A stretch of 64,000 nucleotides of DNA from Lasiosphaeria ovina. Taxonomy: Eukaryota > Ascomycota > Sordariomycetes > Sordariales > Lasiosphaeriaceae. A program made the translations under genes and the position numbers. The stretch covers positions 682,001 to 746,000 of the forward strand of contig JAULSN010000009.1 of NCBI GenBank assembly GCA_033439765.1. Direction: 5' to 3'. Below the pieces are notes generated by a model that was given only the letters and a program-made list of their open reading frames with translations, was not told the DNA's origin and did no database searches. Of the stretch, positions 52,480 to 62,691 are shown piece after piece (position 1 is the stretch's first letter; each line of letters starts with the position of its first letter).

Positions 52480-52740
52480 ATGGCGCGGCTGCTCGTCAAG
52501 TACGAGCGCTTCACTCAGATCATGCGCTCGGCCCTGCGGCTGACCGAGACGCCCTACGTGTGGGTGCACCAGCACGACTGGGCCCTCGTCCCCCCCCCCC
52601 CCCCCCGCCGGGTGGACCGCCGTGCGCGACGGCCTGGCCCCGCTGCCCGTCGTCGACGGCACACCCGCTCCGCATCCACGGCGAGCAGCACAGCTCGGCA
52701 GCCTTTGGATGCTTCGAATCGGAAGCCTTGCCGGCTGAAA
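52480..52740 (+). pseudogene. Unrecognised fragment interrupted by poly-C
   Basis: MARLLVKYERFTQIMRSALR then LTETPYVWVHQHDWALV is a convincing globular-protein piece (52480-52588). A 17-base poly-C at 52590-52606 and a frame change follow, then GWTAVRDGLAPLPVVDG. The V-H-Q-H-D-W motif recalls glycosyltransferase-like proteins but this is weak. Confidence 0.3.
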
Positions 52741-52975
52741 ACGAAGCGGAAGCCCCGACTTCTGAGATAGATGAATTTCAGTGCTGACCGTAGGCGTGGA
52801 GCTGAAAGGCTCAGGAGAAGGTCGGGGGGAAGGCTGTTTAGATAGATAGATATTGTAGTTGGTCCGTGCACGACTACAAAAATCACAGGCTCCACCCTCT
52901 CTGTTGTTGTGGGTCCTCTGTCGAGGTCCTCTGTCGACGGAAGAGTTTGTGGTTCACGAAAGAGTTTTTCCGTGA

Positions 52976-53207
52976 GCTACGGAACATGGGGCCAAAAGTC
53001 TTTACACACTTGCTTGAACATGGCTTACGTAAAGACAGTCAGTGCCTGCGACCGAGGCGTCTTATTAATACTGTCTATCTAGCTCGCTAAAATATAGCAA
53101 GGGGCACCTAAAAGCTTTAGCAGTCAGCCGGTTTTTTAACCACTGTCCCCACGTAAGTGAAGCACGAGCAAGTGTGTAAAGACTTTTGGCCCCCATGTTC
53201 CGTAAAG
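52976..53207. mobile_element. Inverted-repeat element with arms of about 60 bp
   Basis: Left arm 52976-53039 (ACGGAACATGGGGCCAAAAG, then TCTTTACACACTTGCT...CTTACGT...GACAGT) is matched by the reverse complement of 53143-53207. The interior is about 100 bp with no ORF. A MITE-type non-autonomous element or a fold-back sequence. It directly precedes dispersed repeat D copy 2. Confidence 0.75.
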
Positions 53208-53230
53208 CTAGCTCAAATGGCGGTGGGGAG

Positions 53231-53370
53231 GGCCCCACCCTAATGTGGGGCCTCACATTAGCCACACGCCAAGGATTAAGAAAGATGATGACGACGGCAT
53301 TTCTCAGTTCAAAATATGTGCCGACGAACAAGGCTCGCCTCGGGTTCTCGTCGAGCTTGAAGAGTATCCG
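53231..53370 (-). repeat. Dispersed repeat D, copy 2
   Basis: Reverse complement of 12868-12985 with two short extra segments (CCCGAGGCGA and CATATTTTG). It starts in a hairpin TAATGTGGGGCCTCACATTA (53240-53259). Confidence 0.8.
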
Positions 53371-53534
53371 CAAATTTTCAAGTTTCAAGCACAGTCACTC
53401 GCTACCGTAACAATGACGCAATTGACTCAGGGTTAGACGAGAGAAGTCCAGAATGTGTCCATCGCCTTCGTTGAATCCTGACTTGTTGATATGGTGATGC
53501 ATTTCCTTGGTGTTGAGTCTATCAATCTAGCTCC

Positions 53535-54296
53535 CTAGTCCATGACAATCGGGTTATCGCAGCCGCCCTCTGTATTATCACGAGGGTCCTCCTCCTCCTC
53601 CTCCTCCTCCCGCTGGCGCTGGATCTTCCCGGTAAGACGGGCGCGGCGAGTCCTAATCTCGTCGCGAAGAGGCGATAGGAAGTAGTCCAGTTCGCGGTAT
53701 AGGTCCTCCTCGCTGATGCGCAGGTCCCAGTCCAGCAGGGACAACAGCTGCTTCTCCATCATGTTGACCTCGGTACGGGTGAGGCTGAAGCTATAGGCGC
53801 TCGTATGCATATTGCTATAGCTTGCCCAGTGCCCGTTCTTAGGGTGGTGGTCGTTCAGGTACTTGGCGGCGAGGATCAGAGATGCTAGGAAGATACGGTG
53901 TCTGGCGCACCTCAGGCCCTTATCCGTAGGTAGCAACCGTAACTTAACGCGGTCAAGGTAAACAAGTGTCGACATAAGAGTCCGCACCTGTACGTTAGAC
54001 AAGATGACGAGCCGAGTAATGAACTCTCGGAGGGAGGGTAGGCCGCCGTCTTCGGGCCGAACTGCTCGGGGCGGGGGTGTTTCCGGGCGGGAGGCGACTC
54101 TTGACCTTAGGCCGGTCGTCGGGGGCGACGGCATCATACTCGGGTCGCACTGGATGACGTTGAAGGCCGCATCCGCAAGGTACCGGATCATGCGATGGTT
54201 GACGGCCCTACAGACGAAAACCTCGAGGGCTGCGGCGTTGAGCTCATCCTCCGAGAGGTCCGGGGCCGAGGAGTTATAGTTAGTGCGCTCGTCCAT
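53535..54296 (-). CDS. Pcl/PHO80-family cyclin
   Basis: An intact 253-residue ORF from ATG 54296. The cyclin box (residues about 90-215) shows LREFITRLVILSNVQVRTLM, LVYLDRVKLRLLPTDKGLRC, ARHRIFLASLILAAKYLNDH then WASYSNMH, and LTRTEVNMMEKQLLSLLDWD then LRISEEDLYRELDYFLSPLR: the fold and motifs of Pcl1/Pcl2-type partners of the Pho85 kinase, which act in morphogenesis and the G1/S step in yeast. N-terminal residues 1-35 (ALEVFVCRAVNHRMIRYLAD) are also family-typical. A Glu run (EEEEEEE from a GAG repeat at 53587-53609) and an acidic tail follow the box. No intron and no broken motif. The 5' leader carries a long pentanucleotide repeat (54365-54446). Confidence 0.85.
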   Translation of the reverse strand: MDERTNYNSSAPDLSEDELNAAALEVFVCRAVNHRMIRYLADAAFNVIQCDPSMMPSPPTTGLRSRVASRPETPPPRAVRPEDGGLPSLREFITRLVILSNVQVRTLMSTLVYLDRVKLRLLPTDKGLRCARHRIFLASLILAAKYLNDHHPKNGHWASYSNMHTSAYSFSLTRTEVNMMEKQLLSLLDWDLRISEEDLYRELDYFLSPLRDEIRTRRARLTGKIQRQREEEEEEEDPRDNTEGGCDNPIVMD

Positions 54297-54364
54297 GATA
54301 TTGTTATATCCTTTATTATATATATCGTTACGTCTGTTGCAGAGGGAATATGGGGGTGCTGTGA

Positions 54365-54446
54365 TGTGCTGTGCTGTGCTGTGCTGTGCTGTGCTGTGCT
54401 GTGCTGTGCTGTGCTGTGCTGTGCTGTGCTGTGCTGTGCTGTGCTG
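54365..54446. repeat. (TGTGC)n pentanucleotide microsatellite
   Basis: About 16 uninterrupted units, lying 69-150 bp upstream of the cyclin start codon, thus in its promoter or 5' leader. Confidence 0.9.
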
Positions 54447-54469
54447 TTGTTATTGTGCGATAGTTTCGT

Positions 54470-56500
54470 AGTCCAGCTTTCAGCTTCTCCCGGAGGAGTA
54501 GGCACCTTATAACGGTCGTAGTCTCTTATACTTAAAGTTTTTATTTTAAACTTTCGCGGACCGACGTGCATACTGGAAAAGAGATCGCCGACCGACGTGC
54601 ATAGTCGATGAGAGATCGAGAAGAGACGGGCCGGTGAAGGATTGTGCGACGCCGAGGTAATATATCAAGTGTAAATGCTGGGGTAAGTTTGTAGAGTAGT
54701 AATTAGGCCCAGGTAAGCGTGGCCGGGTATACGGGCTGGGCAAGATTGAGAAAAGAGTTTTGTCTAGCCGCCCATCCGGCCCACGAAGTAGGCCATTCAC
54801 TCCACACCTGCCCGGAAAAGACGTCTGAGTTTACTGAGATAACTCGCGTTGGGGTTTGCCCCACTCCTTCTGCTCTCCTGCTCGTCTTCCAAGTTAAATT
54901 ATCCACCTGAAGCCGAGAAAGTCCCGAACCAGGCTTCAGCTAGTCAAAACACCCACTACCTGCACCGATCGGAGCTTCAGACAAGCTTCGATCCACGCAC
55001 CCATCTACTTTTTCTGCCGTGAAAGACGGAACACGACTAGGTAAGACGACGACTGAGGACGATAGGTGAGCACGATTTGGAAGGACTACTTACGAGTTCT
55101 GAATGTCGGTGCCAGTGCTTGAAGTGAGGGTTGTGAGGAGGAGCGGCACCGGGGAAGATTTTGTGCGGAAGAAGCAACGAGAGCTGAGGTGTGAAGAGAG
55201 GAGAGGACTGGGCATCTCGCGTGCAGGAGAAGTGTGGAAACCTAACCTGAGGATGCGAGAAGAAGACCGGGCGCGAGAGAGGTGAGGGAGAGTGGGCGTG
55301 TGAAGAGAAGGTGGCTGACTACTAGCACGGATCGATCGACTGCTAGATCTCTCTCCTTCTCTGTCTCTCTCACTTCTGTTTTCCGACTTGGGAAACGAGG
55401 CGGTGTGAGAGAGTTGCCAGAAAGGCTATCCCGAAAATTGGGTATTGTTCGGCGTAGGGTCCGCACGCCCAGGCGTTTCTTTCTCGCGCCGTGATTCTTT
55501 TTATATTCTGCAAGGTCATGCTCCTGCGGAATTCGGCGCTGTGCAAACACTCGCCATCCTCCACTCTCGGAAACTGCAGTCCTTCCAGTTACGAGACTCC
55601 TCTTGAAGTTTCTACACATCACTAGGAAGTGTCTGCTTCATGCAGCGGTCCGCTCCCGCTCCAAACAGCCGTCAACAGCAAAGACAGAAGACGCTGTTTC
55701 TCCAGTTTCCGTTTCGTATGCAAACCTACCTGGAAGCCCCAAGGGGGTCAAGGTGGGCAGCCACGCGAGGAGGTGGGGGAACAAGAAAAATACGGTGACT
55801 CTGGTTGGAAAGTTAGTTTCGAAGACGAAGATAGACATGGAGACGAAGGCAGAGACAGACAGAGATGGTGCAAGGAGAACGATGACGAGGATAGGGGCGG
55901 GGGGCGCGCGCATATGTGGTGGTACCTCTGCCCCTTGCTCTGCCCCTACCCCTACCCCTACCCCTAGAGCTGCCTCTCCCGCCGTCAACGCTGCTGCTGC
56001 CTCTGCCGCCCCTCGGCTTGTCACTTCAGTCCCGTTTCTTCGTGAATGCAGCTCTCGACGAATTGTCGAATGGCCATGTACTTGCCATGTATATATCGTA
56101 TGCCAAGAGCGGAACAAAAAAGAAGCGTGACTCGTATCTCGCTAGCTTAGGTAGCTCCAGACACGCTCGCCGTCTCCCTGGTTCTTGGCCGGGGAGCCCG
56201 AAGGCGGCTGGATAGAGAGGCTCTTCGTATTCTTAGGTTCCCTGGGCGCGGGCGGTCGGTCTCGCACAAGCGACACAAGAAGACTCGAGCAGGGGCACCG
56301 ACATCGTGGTTGACAGCAGCGTGCGCCGTGCGGTTTGCTGTGACATCGAGCATCACATCGTGCTCTTGCCCGGCGTTGGAAGGGTTTCCGATTCCAGACC
56401 CGTTCTATGGCCAGCCACGGAACGCGAATAAACGGTGTTTCTCTTCTTTTTGTGAAAGGGTTTGCTCTGGCCTGGGCTGGGCAACCAAGATTTGCAGAGG
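54470..56500. other. Cyclin upstream region and unassigned DNA
   Basis: 54560-54605 holds CGACCGACGTGCATA twice. 55100-55600 has purine/pyrimidine-rich frames without motifs; 55603-56130 is open on both strands and undecidable. (CCCCTA) x4 at 55943-55967 resembles a variant telomere-type hexamer but is only 24 bp. Confidence 0.4.
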
Positions 56501-56519
56501 GCCGCCGGTTTGGCACCAC

Positions 56520-57390
56520 AACACACCTTATGCAAGGTCGTTGATGCTAATGACGGGGTAAGCTCTCTCAAGCTCTTTGAAGAACCGGTGGTTGCTTGTC
56601 TCGTAGACGCGAATTCTCCCACCCTCCTCTTCACTCTCGAGCTTCGCTTTCTTGATAAGGACCGCAATCAGGTCTTCTACTTGACCGCTCTTGGTTACAA
56701 GGACGTCGTATTGGTCTTATAATACCAAGTTAGTATCATGTAATGTGACCGGACGTATTATAGGGCTATCTTACCTCTTTCGAAATGCCTTCGCTAAGCC
56801 ACGTGATCTTTATGCTCTTCTTGGTATCTAACTCGGCAAGACTCATGTCCAACACCTCGAAGAATAAAGCGTCGGGTCGCTGGTTCATATTAAACTGACC
56901 ATAGCCGGTAGGATTAAGAATGCTAAGCAGCGTTTGGTTGGGTCCACGCTTGATTGCGGTCCTCGGGTTATACAAACTGGTGTTGACCATGTAGAAACAT
57001 AGATGGGTCAGATCAACCTCTAACCTATCACCAATCTTCTCGGCCAGTTTCTAGTAACTCATCTTTGAGTTCAAAACCATCTCGAATGACGGGAACTACT
57101 AAGGATCGCATTTCTGAGAATGGGCGTAGAACTTAACCGTCTTCTTATTTAGTAAGAAATCATAGTATTCTCGAGCGTCGTCGAATCGGTCAGATACTTT
57201 GTTTCTACACGGACAAGTTGTTAGCAGTGGCTTCTGATTTGAAGAATAGACGACTTACGCTTCCTCTGCGGGCTTGGATTCTCCAAGCCCAAGCCTGGAT
57301 TTCTTTTCGTGCATTCGCTGGAAGCAAACGATATCTCCGTCTTGAAGCTATCCTTCCGGCTGGTTGGAACGACAATGGGAAACGCTGGCC
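56520..57390 (-). pseudogene. Ubp15/USP7-type ubiquitin protease fragment (C-terminal region)
   Basis: Minus-strand order: LQDGDIVCFQRMHEKKSRLG (57370), an intron with GTAAGTCG donor and GCTAACAAC...TGTAG acceptor (about 57258-57206), KVSDRFDDAREYYDFLLNKK, CDP** (TAGTAG, Gln-Gln expected), then LVVDLTHLCFY-like text, TPRTAIKRGPN-type text, LLSILNPTGYGQFNMNQRPD, FEVLDMSLAELDTKKSIKIT, WLSEGISKE, a second intron (56772-56715), then DLIAVLIKKAKLESEEEGGR then IRVYETSNHRFFKELERAYP. These are ubiquitin-like folds of the USP7/Ubp15 tail. The catalytic Cys/His domain is not here. Three or more TAG stops at Gln codons make it non-functional. Confidence 0.8.
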
Positions 57391-57394
57391 CTCT

Positions 57395-58285
57395 GCCGCT
57401 CTCCGTAAGCAGTCATGCTCCACAACGATTTTCACCTCTGCATCTGCTAATACAAACCCTGGTCGAGGACGCGAAACTGAAACCGCGTGTGCATGTAGCC
57501 CGTCCGGGGGGTTTGGCAACATTGAAGTGTTGTTATACGAAGAAGGAGATATTTATCTAATCAACTTCTCCCCTGTTGTCGTCTGTTTCTGAAGCACAGT
57601 GGAGGTTCCGGGCGATCGGTCTTTGCTTTTTCCCCTGAAGGGAAGGGAGGCGGCGCGGGGGCTAGAAAGGAGCAACAAGCCCCCGAACCTCAAAACCACA
57701 ATGAATGGCAATGCCGTACGTGCCACCTGCTCCGTACCACGTACGCTCAGATCTTCTTGGCAGATCAACCGCCCGTCTCGCGTCTCGAGAGAAAGAGAAA
57801 CCTTCTCCCACTACAGACGGGAAAGGTTACTAGCCGCTTTGTGCGTCCGCTAGGCCCTCCCGCATGGGAGACGTGGTGGCCGAAGCATTGAAGGTCGAAA
57901 ACATAACGCCCCAAGCAAACGTACAAACTGGAGAATGGGGCATTACGGATAACTAACTTGTCAGTGGAAACCCAATACGCCATACGGCCCTCACTAGGTA
58001 GGTAAATATCATGTCGTCGTGCTGCCATCGTATCGCGCGCGCGCGCCCACGAAGCCAAAACGCTGGTGCCAAAGCGCTGACGATCTCCACGCCGGCCTCG
58101 ACCTCTCCGGGGGACTTGAGCTTGCATAGTCCTTCGTAGCATGCCGAGATGATCTCTGAGAGGTACTTGGACGAGCCATCACAAAGGAGCCGACAACGAG
58201 CCCAAGCCGTAAGTGGTCCCGTAGTCTTGTGATCCACCGTCTGACAGTCAAGTGGGATTTTCCTGACACCAGCTGGGATCATCTT
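57395..58285. other. Unassigned stretch
   Basis: A minus ORF (57953-58486) is protein-like in GPLTAWARCRLLCDGSSKYL but unrecognised. Plus-strand frames 57218-57592 and 57599-57853 are probably chance. Confidence 0.35.
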
Positions 58286-58289
58286 CTTC

Positions 58290-59470
58290 TTCACGTTGAC
58301 CAGGAAGGTGATCCTCTGTCCCATCACCATCGTCATCAGCCAGGCGCTGCGCGACAACGCTTTCGACGCGCCGAGCCTGGTTAGTGCAGCGCGGGTCTTT
58401 CGCATCAGGAACCTCGGCCCGGTCAAGTGCACTCCTATCCGATGGAAGGAATTCTGGCTTAAGATGCCGGTCTTCCGTCGATACAACGGCGCTGTTCTCT
58501 CCTCTGACTAACCCTTGCAATATCACAGGCCCCGAGATGATGTGGCCCGGCAGTCGCCCGACGCTGGAGAAGAAAAGCCCCTTGGGCCACGCCGTCTTGG
58601 GCGAGCCAACCGAGGATGGCCTGATCCAGTTCTGGTCGCACATGAGCCTAATGAGTGGCCCTCGCGCATCGTCCAGCGAGATGGTGCCCGACGAGGTCTG
58701 GCAGGAAATGCCGCCTGAACCGTAAATCGAAGATTTGCGGTGGCGGCGAGCAGATCTCGAGGGCGGTCGGTTCCGAATCCCAAGGCCGCGATGACGAAAA
58801 AGAGATCCGAGACCTCGGCCGACAGATCAGGAATAAAGAGGGGGGACGCGGGAAGAAGGCAACGATCAGATGCCGCGAGTGCTACTTCCGGAACCGCCCG
58901 ACCTGGGACATCGAGAGACAGTTTAGCGGAGAGGCAGAAGAGGAAGAGGCCGAGGTATAATACGTAGCGCCGGCCACCGAGCTCCATATCCCGGAACGCG
59001 CCCAGCTGGCCGATATCCTTGTCAACCAGCCGGAGGGTCTAGGGGATGAGGAGCTCCTCGGGTTGCGCATCCGGTCCGCCCCGAGCTGCACCACAAACGA
59101 GAGACGGCGAAACGAAGGCGCATTCAGGAAAGGGTGCAGACCGACATCTTGGCGAAAGGGGAGTCTCCCGGCCCGGACCCCCTTCTCTTGGGAAAGGCGC
59201 AATGTCCTTGCTGCATTGGAGACGAGAGGCAGTCGTATGAGGAGAGGACACTCTCGTACTGCCGAACGAGCGGCAGTGATGAACGACCAATTCGACCGGG
59301 AGCATTTGGGGGAAACGGAGCAAACGGAGCGCGAGAATCTGATCTTCTGCGAGCATCCCAAGTGGCAAGAAGGAAGGGGTGAAGCTGAAGCACTTGGATC
59401 ATTTTAGGAATCATGTGGAGAAGCGTTCATGGCGTTAAGCTGCGAGCGGGTAAAGCGTAAAACTGTCGTG
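58290..59470 (+). pseudogene. DUF3435 (Starship captain-type tyrosine recombinase) relic
   Basis: Plus strand, several frames: TRKVILCPITIVISQALRDN, AFDAPSLVSAARVFRIRNLG and PIRWKEFWLKMPVFRR; then, after a deletion, LGEPTEDGLIQFWSHMSLMS, GPRASSSEMVPDEVWQEMPP, CYFRNRPTWDIERQF, LHIPERAQLADILVNQPEGL, CPCCIGDERQSYEER, AVMNDQFDREHLGETEQTER, ENLIFCEHPKW and, after a last shift, VKLKHLDHFRNHVE. This is the DUF3435 order, ending in the C-x2-C/H-rich tail of captain-like proteins. DUF3435 tyrosine recombinases mobilise the giant fungal Starship elements. The core with the catalytic Arg/His/Tyr residues is deleted (about 58505-58570), and at least three frameshifts and two stops occur. It cannot be active. 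Confidence 0.7.
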
Positions 59471-59474
59471 CCTG

Positions 59475-60330
59475 AATTTATGATGTCATGTTTAATCCGT
59501 ACCTGCATTCGGACGGTCACGGTCAAAGACCCGCTTTTCATAACCCTCGCTTCGCCGCAGAAGGTGTCAAGTTCGTGGTAGGTACTGCGGTACTTCCTGG
59601 ACGGTGGTCGAAGGGCGAATCGGCACCCCCGGCTGGCTGCTTTTTTGGCAGTACCCATGCGCGGCGGATCACCCGTAAAAAAACAAAGCTAATTTCTGCT
59701 GGTCGCGATCCTGTGTTTTGGCCACTGAGGAGACGCGAGGGGTGACTGGTAAGAAATGCAAGGAGGCACCAACGGGGATTCCTTTTTACTAGGAAGGGCT
59801 TGCATTCATTAGTAGTAAAAATCAGCTTTGTATCTTTCTGTATTTCTGCCGGCCGCTAAACAACACCCCCACTTCCGTGATTACATGATAGCCATGCCGC
59901 GAGGGAAGTTTCGGCCAGGTCCAACCCGGTTGCCTTCGTCGAAGTTAAAAGGGAAATGATGCCTAACGATCTAAACCACGGTGTCTTTTCCCCCTACTAG
60001 CCCGGAACCATAGTTCCATACCCATATGGAAGCGTAACTAAATGCCAGTTGCAGAGAATAGCAGGAGAGCCAAAATGGAGGCCGTCGAGGCCGAATGTAT
60101 TGTGTGCTTGGTTCGTTGTATTCGTACAGTTTCGTGACAATAGTTTGGGCGTGAGCACAAGTCTCAACCCATCCTATGCCAGGTACCCGAGATCGTCATC
60201 GTCGAGACGCGCGCTTGCGGGCCTTCATGATCCTCACAATGGCCGACTGGAAGGTAAGAGGTCAACATACAGTATATAGGCGAGAAAAGAACAATGTTGT
60301 ATCAAATGACTTACCTGGAGGAGAACGACC
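59475..60330. other. No supported gene
   Basis: The ORF at 59488-59745 lacks motifs. Text at 59780-60040 resembles intergenic DNA. Confidence 0.4.
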
Positions 60331-60333
60331 TCT

Positions 60334-61041
60334 TCATTGTCCGCGTCCTCGTCCTGATGCCCGCAGGCCGCTCGCAATTGTTGGGCCGGTGGCCCGGGAG
60401 GGACCGGCCGCCGGGGGACGTACCAGCGCCTCCACCTGGTCGAGCCGCTCTAGTAGAGCCCGGTTGGTCTGCTCTAACTGCGCCACGCGCTCTCGGAGCG
60501 CCGCCACCTCGGCGGCGGCGGTGGTGGCGGTGGTGGTGGCGGCGGCGGCGGCATTGGTGGCCGTGTTGGCGGTGGCGACGGCGGCGGCGGCGTTGTCGCC
60601 GGCGTTGTTGGCGGTGGTGACGGCGGCGGCGGCGTTGTCGGCGGCGTTGTCGGCGGTGGTGACGGCGGCGGCGGCGTCGGCAGCGAGAGTGTCGGCGGCG
60701 GCGATGGCTTTTTTGGCCGCATTGGTGGCAGCGGCAGCGGCATCGGTAGCGGCGGCGGCGGCGCCAGCAACGGCGGCGGCGACGGTGGGGCCGGCGGCGG
60801 CGACGGTGGGGCCGGCGGCGGCGGCGGCATCCCTGGCAGTTGTTGCGGCAGTGTTTGCAGCATCGGTGGCGACGGCGGCGGCGTCGGCAGCTTCCTTGGC
60901 AGCGGTGGTGGCGGCGGCGGCGGAGGGATCGGTGTAGCGGGCCCGAACCCAGAGCACGAAATTGACGGCCATGGTTAAGGCCGTCGCCGCAAAGCTGCCC
61001 CAGGCGGCCGCGGCGGCAGACGCTTCCGGTGAAAGCCCCAT
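60334..61041 (-). CDS. Ala-rich membrane-anchored coiled-coil protein
   Basis: An intact 235-residue ORF from ATG 61041. A membrane segment lies at residues 16-34 (SFAATALTMAVNFVLWVRA). Residues 45-180 are over half Ala in an irregular repeat (AADNAAAAVTTANN; DNAAAAVATANTAT), predicted to be one long helix. Then comes a classic zipper (VAALRERVAQLEQTNRALLE then RLDQVEALV) and a basic, Gly-rich tail. The antisense strand is also open because of GCN codons, but only the minus reading has an anchor plus a zipper. The DNA is highly repetitive (GGCGGCGGC-rich), so length may vary between strains. Upstream is a (TTGCTG) run. Family unknown; a scaffold or tether role is only a guess. Confidence 0.5.
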   Translation of the reverse strand: MGLSPEASAAAAAWGSFAATALTMAVNFVLWVRARYTDPSAAAATTAAKEAADAAAVATDAANTAATTARDAAAAAGPTVAAAGPTVAAAVAGAAAAATDAAAAATNAAKKAIAAADTLAADAAAAVTTADNAADNAAAAVTTANNAGDNAAAAVATANTATNAAAAATTTATTAAAEVAALRERVAQLEQTNRALLERLDQVEALVRPPAAGPSRATGPTIASGLRASGRGRGQ

Positions 61042-61046
61042 GTTGC

Positions 61047-61116
<70 letters not shown>

Positions 61117-61151
61117 TCTGCTGGTGGTGGTGGTGGTGGTGGTGGTGGTGG

Positions 61152-61183
<32 letters not shown>

Positions 61184-61190
61184 TTGTTTC
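61042..61190. repeat. (TTGCTG)n, (GGTGGT)n and (GGTTCT)n low-complexity tract
   Basis: CTGTTGCTGTTGCTG runs to about 61110, then TGG triplets to 61152, then TTCTGG hexamers to 61182. It sits immediately upstream of the Ala-rich gene's ATG; on that strand it would read as (CAGCAA)n. Confidence 0.9.
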
Positions 61191-61194
61191 TGCT

Positions 61195-62270
61195 GCTGCC
61201 GAAGATCGAAGGGTGGGAAAAGAGGTTGGGTTCTGGCCGCGGGGGTTTGCTCCTTTTGCAGTCTTTGATTTTCCGACTTCGAGTTGCGCTTTCCGAGCTT
61301 TGGGTAATCTTCCAGGCTAAGAGGAAGCTGCTATCACGCTACTTGCAGTCTTTGATTTTCCGACTTCGAATTGCGCTTTCCGAACTTTGGGTAATCTTCC
61401 ATTCCAGGCTAACAGGAAGCTGCTATCAGCTATTCCATTCTTTCCCGAACTCAGAGTTTCCTCACTGCAGATGGCTCCTAGTCAGCCCTCTGTATCGTAG
61501 CTACCACGAGCTGACTAAATAGAACATTAGGCAGGAGCACTTCGCGTATTCAAATTAACCACGGTAGTTATAACGTAGGGGGTGTACGGCACTGAAGTTG
61601 AGTTGGTTATTTGGGGCTCTTATATGAAGCCAACAGCCCCTCAATTGCCTCCAGCACTTTTATGACTAGGTTAAAAGTCTTATAGTGGTCAGTAATTCGG
61701 ACCACTCCAATCTTTCAGACGGCTTAAATCAGGTAGCTAAAATAAACGGATATATACTACCAGGTTCATCTTCTAATTCCTACGCAATCCTCAATTCTAG
61801 TTATCCCAGCCAGTAGACGATCGAGCCCAGAGTCGTTACATAGCAGACATCCAGTCTTGCAATCATATAACGGTAATATCCAACGCTGAAAGGAAGGTGG
61901 GGAGATTGAACGATGAAAGGAAGGAAAGAGCCACCGGCGGGCCACGGCCGGCCGGGAAGCAGCGAGAGCTAGGTCAGCGGGGCTCAACACCAAGAAAAAC
62001 ATCACCACCGCCGAAATCCTGCTTGCGAATGGCTTTAGGAGTTGGTCGGGATGCGCGCCGTGGTAGAGGTCCGGCTTGGCCGGTGCAATCGTGCCGTCGG
62101 TGAGCGGCTCGAGGTGTCCGAACAGCGTGTTCCTCGCCATCGGGTGGTCGTCTAACGTTCTCCGTAGTACTATCACGGCTCAGTCAACGTTAGGGGACAG
62201 GGCTGCAGTAATCATCGCTGAATTCGTAGAACCTAAAGATGAGGAAAGAAAGGAACCTATCGCACGCTGG
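61195..62270. other. No supported gene; one local duplication
   Basis: 61258-61317 and 61345-61404 share GCAGTCTTTGATTTTCCGAC and GCGCTTTCCGA.CTTTGGG, an 87-bp tandem duplication. The rest shows no gene. Confidence 0.5.
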
Positions 62271-62271
62271 G

Positions 62272-62550
62272 GAGGTCTTAGTTCCGGGCCAAATACTCGC
62301 CTAGATGGCTGAATCGACAGCCTCAACACCATGCTATTTATCCTGTGATGATCACGCCGTGTTGTTTACTTTTGACATAATTACACAGTTGCCCCTGAGC
62401 CAGTCAACCTTCGGCTACGAGTCATCATAAGCGGGGTTGTCCTTACTAATTTCTTAGTAAAATGGCTCAGCCACCCAATCCTTCGAGCGAAGCGCCGCCG
62501 GAGGCATCAGTTCAGCCGACCCCTTCCTGACTGGTCAGGTGGCTTATTTT
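62272..62550 (+). repeat. Dispersed repeat family R, copy 3
   Basis: GAGGTCTTAGTTCCGGGC at the left through ATCGACAGCCTCAACACCAT, CGCCGTGTTGTTTACTTTTG, GCGGGGTTGTCCTTACTAAT to CCTTCCTGACTGGTCAGGTG. The GC hairpin is 20 bp shorter than in copies 1 and 2 (62482-62512). Confidence 0.85.
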
Positions 62551-62691
62551 TACCACAACGTAACCCGGCCCTTACCTTTCCATCTCGTACAACCACCAAA
62601 AACATCGTCGGCGCCGCATTCAATCGATGCATCGGTATAGCTTCATTTCTTCATCGTTTACTTCGTCGCGTAGTGCTAACTAGCGATAGAA

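Noticed and set aside
52480..52588. Glycosyltransferase gene
   Set aside because: Only one suggestive motif (VHQHDW) in 36 residues; not enough for a family call.
55943..55967. (CCCCTA)n as a telomere
   Set aside because: Only four units, not the usual CCCTAA of ascomycetes, and flanked by ordinary sequence on both sides.
60176..60937. Plus-strand Ala/Val-rich ORF of 253 residues
   Set aside because: It is the antisense of the Ala-rich minus-strand gene; GC-rich triplet repeats open all frames, and only the minus frame has an anchor and a zipper.
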